From: Boesenbergia rotunda
Lineage: Eukaryota > Streptophyta > Magnoliopsida > Zingiberales > Zingiberaceae
Reading direction: 5' to 3'
DNA length: 64,000 bases
NCBI GenBank assembly: GCA_024364735.1
Contig: JAGFNQ010001192.1
Span: 170,281-234,280 of the forward strand
Position 1 is the first letter of the stretch. Every line of letters begins with the position of its first letter. The position numbers were made by a program, and so were the translations under genes. The notes below the pieces were generated by a model. That model was not told where the DNA came from, did not search any database, and saw only the letters and a program-made list of their open reading frames with translations. Shown in pieces: positions 59,801 to 64,000 of the stretch.

Positions 59801-62800
59801 ATATGCATCACTTTGCATCAAGGTGTATTTTGCTTGTGAATCATGAAATATTTGTTATGATAACACAAGCAGGTAATAATGCTTGTTGTTTCAGGATCCA
59901 CGAGAGTATTTTGATTTTCAACAAGTAAATGCACTAAAGGCTTTAGGTGGCACTGGTTCCAGAACAATAGATTACAGCCTAAATACTGAGGATGCATATG
60001 ATTATCTAGTGCAACAGATCTCTGAGGTGAAGTTCCAAGGTTTACATAATCCAGTTGTTCAATCTGACACTGCTCTTAAGGTAGATTTCCTCAAACTGGG
60101 AGCTATCATTTCTCCTAACTACTTGGTTCTATTTCTCGATTACGTCTATATATCTTTTTCTGCATATCACTTTTTTCATACATTTTTTTTTTCAGATTGC
60201 TTTACTAGCATGTCCTCCAAGTGCATTGTATTTTGAAATTCGTTGCATGTGTTTTGCTTGAGAACTAGAAGAAAATTTAAGGTGTTATATTGGCAAAGTT
60301 TCTTTGAAGGGGAGCTTTGGCGCAATCGAAAAGTTGCTGCCGTGTGATCTAGAGGTCACGGATTCGAGTCTCGGAAATAACCTCTTGCAAAGCAGGGTAA
60401 AGCCGCGTACAATAGACCCTTCCTTTGACTCCGTATTTGTTGGAGTTCCGTGCATCGGGCTGCCTTTTGTATATTGACAAAGTTTATCTATTCCCTTTTA
60501 CTCACGTCCTTTTTCCTTCCTATGTTTTGGCAATTACCAAATATTGCTTGTTTCAATTCTCTTCATTTTTTGAATGGTCCTTATAGACGCATCCTTTACC
60601 TTTCCTCTTCTAGATCTGGTGATGATACTAATATAACCTCTTACAAGAGTTGGATCTTAACCATAAACAGAAACTTAATAATATCATGTTTGATGTTGAC
60701 CATTATTTTAGAGAAATGCTTTAGTCTGTATCATTTAATTTACATGTTCATAAATTATGACTATTGTATGGAGCAGGAAAACCTAACTCACTCACTGGTA
60801 TGAGCTAGGTTCTTACTGGGCTTACGCAGCAGATTTCGAGTACCAGATATAATCTTGGAAAGAATCCACAGGAGAGCATCCTTGATAGATTACCTAAAAG
60901 GACCAAGGATGAAATTATGCTTGTGAGTTTCCCTTGGAACTTTAGGCTTGCATGAAGATTTGTAAAATAATTCCTGATATATTTTATACAAGTAGCTGTT
61001 GCATGAAAATTTCCTATTTCCTTGCTCATGCATTGTGTTAGTTCTCCAATCATGTAGGCTATTGCATAGAATTCTTTGCTGCAAATTTTGCAATTCAAAG
61101 GTTTTATGGCTCTTTCTTGTAATTTAGAGAAGAACTCTTACACCTTGCTTTTTTTTCAGCATTGGATGTCAATTCAGGAGTTACTTCGACACTTTTGGTC
61201 ATCTTATCCAATCACGACTGCCCACCTATATAATAAAGTAATATCTCATTTCCTGCTGTTTTTTTTTTTAATCACCTACGGGTTTTGTTACCATGTTTAA
61301 TTAGAGTTCTGGGCTCTGTTGCTCAACATTTGAAACCAATAATTTTGTTTTTTTTTCCAAAAAATAGTAAAGCCAAGGACGCTATGGTACATATATACAT
61401 AATGTGCATTGATAGTTGAACATTATAAGATAATTCCAACAATTTTGCATGAACTTTTAAGGTGATGTATGGATTGTGAATCAATACAAGACTTAGATGG
61501 TCTTTTGTATAACGGTTGCTCAGTTCAGTTGTACTAATTCATGCACTCAATGGTTTCTGTTGTCTTTGCTGCTCCAAACTAAGAATAGTAATCGTTACAT
61601 CTGGCTGTACTTTTATGAAGATTTATTTGATATAGTTAGCTACTACTGTCTTCCTTAATCAAGGCAGCTACATACATCCAATCATCTCATGTTTAATTTT
61701 TCTCCGTAAGTTGACTTCTTTTGGTGGCTCAGATTGTTTAAGCTGTTGCATTTTAGGTATTCCCTTTAACATGATAATGCTACGGTGAAAACTTAGTTAC
61801 CAAATTCACATGGAACACCTACTTGCTTCATGGTTTCTCTGTATATTATATTATGCTTTGTATGTTTATTTCCATTGTTTTTAAAATTTAAGCTTCATCT
61901 TATTTACCTTCTTGTTGACCCCATTCAAAATCTACAAATTCTTCACTATCTGAAACAATATTTGAATCAGGTTCTTAGGCTAAAGAGTGCTATGGCTGAT
62001 ATCTATCAGAAGCTCAAGGTATAAATGTCATTTCTCAATCAATACTTCTTTTAAATACGCATTTTGTTCGTGTAGGTTCTCTATATTCATGCATATAGTA
62101 AAAGAAATACAGATTAACTGAAAATGTATACTTTTTTCTTTGCGACTTTGCTAAAATCTCAATTTACTTGTTTCTTTGAGATCTGTGGTGAGGGTTAGAA
62201 GATAGGATTCAGCATAATCTATACTCAATATTAGCAAACTATGTTAGCAAAATTGTGGCAACTTACAGAGCCCCTTTTTTTGCCAATCTTTTAACATTTG
62301 GGAGGAATTTTCATCTCAGATTTTAGATCCTTTGATATCATCTTTGAATCTTGAGATATTGATTATATTTCTCTCCGTTTCTTTTTTTATGCGGTCTTCT
62401 AAAGCTATCTGCACTTAATATTTCCTTTCTCTGCATTTCCAGGCCATAAAGGACGTGCAGTCAGATTTCCGGCATCAAATCTCTCTTCTTATTCAGCCCA
62501 TGCTTCAGGTACATCGGTCCTTCATAGTTGCCAAGTCTCATGCTGTAGCTGGATCTTAATAAACAAAAGTACTTGCTTTTTACAAACATTTCTAATTATT
62601 AGAAATGATTCCCATTTTCATTGCTTCATGATTGCAATAAGGTTAAGGGGATTACTGTGAACATTTGTATAACTGTGGCTGCAATATCATCAATCCCATC
62701 TTTATAGTCATTTGTTTATTCATTTTTTCTTACATCAGCACCAAAAATGTCTCATTCAATTTTGAATGAATACGAGCATAGTAACTCAAGTAGTTGATAG

Positions 62801-63129
62801 AAACTTTCATCAACAGCGACAATTAAACCTTTTTCTTAAAAAGAATTAGATATAAAATTAAGAAAAACTATATGCAAATGAAATCATCTATGCTTGCACT
62901 CAACGAATATTCATTTCCAGGAGCCTTTCCTCATTCGAGATCGTTTATGTTAATCCGATCCCATCTCTGCTTAATCAGCATATCCTTTCAGTTTAAATAT
63001 TAGTGTTTACACCCTTATCCTTGCTTTCCATCATTCCAGGCTCTGGATGCTGCGTTTGCTCATTACGATGCAGAAGAACATAAGCATTCAACCAAAAATG
63101 GAGCCAAACCGAATGGTTTTGTTCAGTAA
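53860..63129 (+). CDS. TFB1: TFIIH core subunit TFB1 (p62/GTF2H1), 20 exons
   Basis: Core subunit of TFIIH for RNA polymerase II initiation and nucleotide excision repair. Exons: 53860-53934, 54410-54488, 54605-54669, 54809-54872, 55769-55904, 56415-56490, 56579-56674, 56898-56942, 57184-57240, 57404-57559, 57693-57758, 58204-58327, 59549-59605, 59698-59822, 59895-60080, 60809-60922, 61160-61237, 61971-62018, 62443-62508, 63040-63129. All are GT-AG; the joined frame is open and gives 600 residues, close to the Arabidopsis protein (about 590). PH-like domain about 1-110 (KYKTTVKEPGIPGVL, GGGYIFEFNNFADRNDCRDF), which in other species binds XPC and activators. First BSD domain near 140-185 (ESEFWATRK), second near 207-255 (VPVKMTEKDFWTKYCRAEYL). 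A helical C-terminal part (HWMSIQELLRHFWSSYP, VLRLKSAMADIYQKLK) fits the p62 end that packs in TFIIH. An Ala/Glu-rich stretch follows BSD2. No lesion was found. Confidence 0.96.
60302..60469 (+). mobile_element. Au-type SINE in TFB1 intron 15
   Basis: The body starts near GGGGAGCTTTGGCGCAATCG and includes AAAGTTGCTGCCGTGTGATC, GAGGTCACGGATTCGAGTCT (box B), GCAGGGTAAAGCCGCGTACA and ATAGACCC, ending in CATCGGGCTGCCTTTT. These are the hallmarks of the Au SINE family of flowering plants. A target duplication of 16 bases, TATATTGGCAAAGTTT at 60286-60301 and TATATTGACAAAGTTT at 60470-60485, matches at 15 positions. Confidence 0.93.
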
Positions 63130-63629
63130 CAATGTCTTTTTCTTCTTTTTTTTTTTTCCTTCTATTTCTGTATATTTAATTAATTTTGATATAAACATAT
63201 TCTTGGAGCAACTTTAAACCGAAGAGGAGAGAAGACTTTACATCCACAGTTCTCGTGCTTCAGATGTTTATGACACCTGCATCCACGGTAACCCGGTGAA
63301 TTTTTTAATCTGTTAATCCTTGCTTTGATGATTGGTTTCGAGCCATCATATTCTTTCTTGTTCAACATTGTGCATGCTACATGTAACTCCATGTATTAAG
63401 ATTATGACATGGAAACAGTTAGGGCTCGTAATATGCTGACAATTTGTAGCCCTTCCCCATGTCGGTCCATGCTTAGCTCATCGATTCTTCCCTAACTCCA
63501 CATTTTAACTGAACCAATCCTGACCAACTCATCCACACTCTACTTGCTCCATTGAACTATTCTAGTCTACAACTCTACACATTGGGTTGTTCGACTTCAT
63601 GATGGAATGCTATGAAAAATATTAGATGA
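63130..63629 (+). other. TFB1 3' flank and probable 3' untranslated region
   Basis: A T-rich run follows the stop, and several A/T-rich words at 63170-63420 could serve polyadenylation. The short minus-strand frame at 63180-63392 has no family match. No other gene is seen. Confidence 0.45.
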
Positions 63630-63850
63630 TAGTAGACGAATTTAGAGTAATTGGTCTGGTCTTATAGAAATTTTTTATCGGTTACCAGTGTAAATTAGAA
63701 TGCGCTTACGATGGGCGGTTTAGAAGTTCAGCATTCTAGGGTTCGCGTCTCATTTGAAGAATAAATTTTTGTAAATATGTCATAGTTGGGATCGAATCGT
63801 AGATGTCTGAGATAGCGATTAGTTGTCCCACCATTGCATAATACCCTTTG
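63630..63850 (-). mobile_element. SINE-like dispersed repeat, copy 4
   Basis: On the minus strand it reads GCAATGGTGGGACAACTAAT, TCGCTATCTCAGACATCTAC, GATTCGATCCCAACTATGAC (box B region), ATTCTTCAAATGAGACGCGA and TCTAAACCGCCCATCGTAAG, in the same order as copies 1-3. It is on the opposite strand to the others. Confidence 0.7.
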
Positions 63851-64000
63851 TGGCATAAAATGATGGAATTCTATGAGCCAATATTTGAAGATGTCGCGTG
63901 TGTTCTCATTTTCAGCAAATTACCTAATCACATTGGTAAATTTTTATATTATCCAAATCGTATGTCTGATATCAATTTTGGCCCTTTGCTTTAGCTTTAG

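Noticed and set aside
59883..60236. 117-codon frame as a separate gene
   Set aside because: Its first 66 codons are TFB1 exon 15 with a few preceding intron bases; the rest is intron.
60309..60380. Possible tRNA gene (box A and box B present)
   Set aside because: The sequence continues into the Au SINE body, is flanked by a 16-base target duplication, and has no intact cloverleaf acceptor stem.

Overview
This is nuclear DNA from a flowering plant. Three host genes with plant-type structure lie in a repeat-rich, mostly AT-rich background: RAD23 (12 exons), TFB1/TFIIH p62 (20 exons) and an intronless, very GC-rich F-box/kelch gene of the AFR type. The GC-rich single-exon gene beside AT-rich genes, together with the transposon families present, suggests a monocot outside the grasses. 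That placement is inference.

Layout. 1-5.1 kb holds no intact gene, but a decayed minus-strand fragment of the C-terminal Sec63 region of the spliceosomal helicase Brr2 lies at 3148-3545. 5144-13048 (minus) is RAD23; its exon 2 carries an apparent one-base deletion in the ubiquitin-like domain. About 13.3-21.1 kb is an old SIRE-like Ty1/copia element on the plus strand, split by two later insertions: a 0.94-kb LTR-like piece and a deleted minus-strand copia element. 23440-33154 is a Tork-like copia element (minus) with both LTRs, a perfect 5-bp target duplication, a disabled gag-pol, and a 2.9-kb solo LTR nested between gag and protease. About 34.5-37.8 kb is a giant palindrome with arms of about 1.5 kb. 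38-40.6 kb holds TA microsatellites and repeat debris. 40614-41798 (minus) is AFR. 42-49.6 kb is intergenic, with local duplications, a hAT-like MITE, a minisatellite and a tRNA-derived repeat. About 49.6-52.4 kb is a second foldback element, itself interrupted by a Tourist/Harbinger-type MITE with TTA duplications. 53860-63129 (plus) is TFB1, with an Au-type SINE in intron 15.

Gene relationships. RAD23 stabilises the XPC/Rad4 damage sensor, and TFB1 (p62) is the TFIIH subunit that XPC contacts, so two partners of the nucleotide excision repair handover lie about 41 kb apart. RAD23 also carries ubiquitinated proteins to the proteasome, and AFR is a predicted SCF substrate receptor in phytochrome A signalling. 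Whether the linkage has meaning cannot be judged from one window.

The least ordinary features are the two large foldback structures, a dispersed SINE-like family with four copies here, the Brr2 fragment, and the RAD23 frameshift. Exons were assigned by reading splice sites and conserved protein sequence by eye; no alignment or database search was run.
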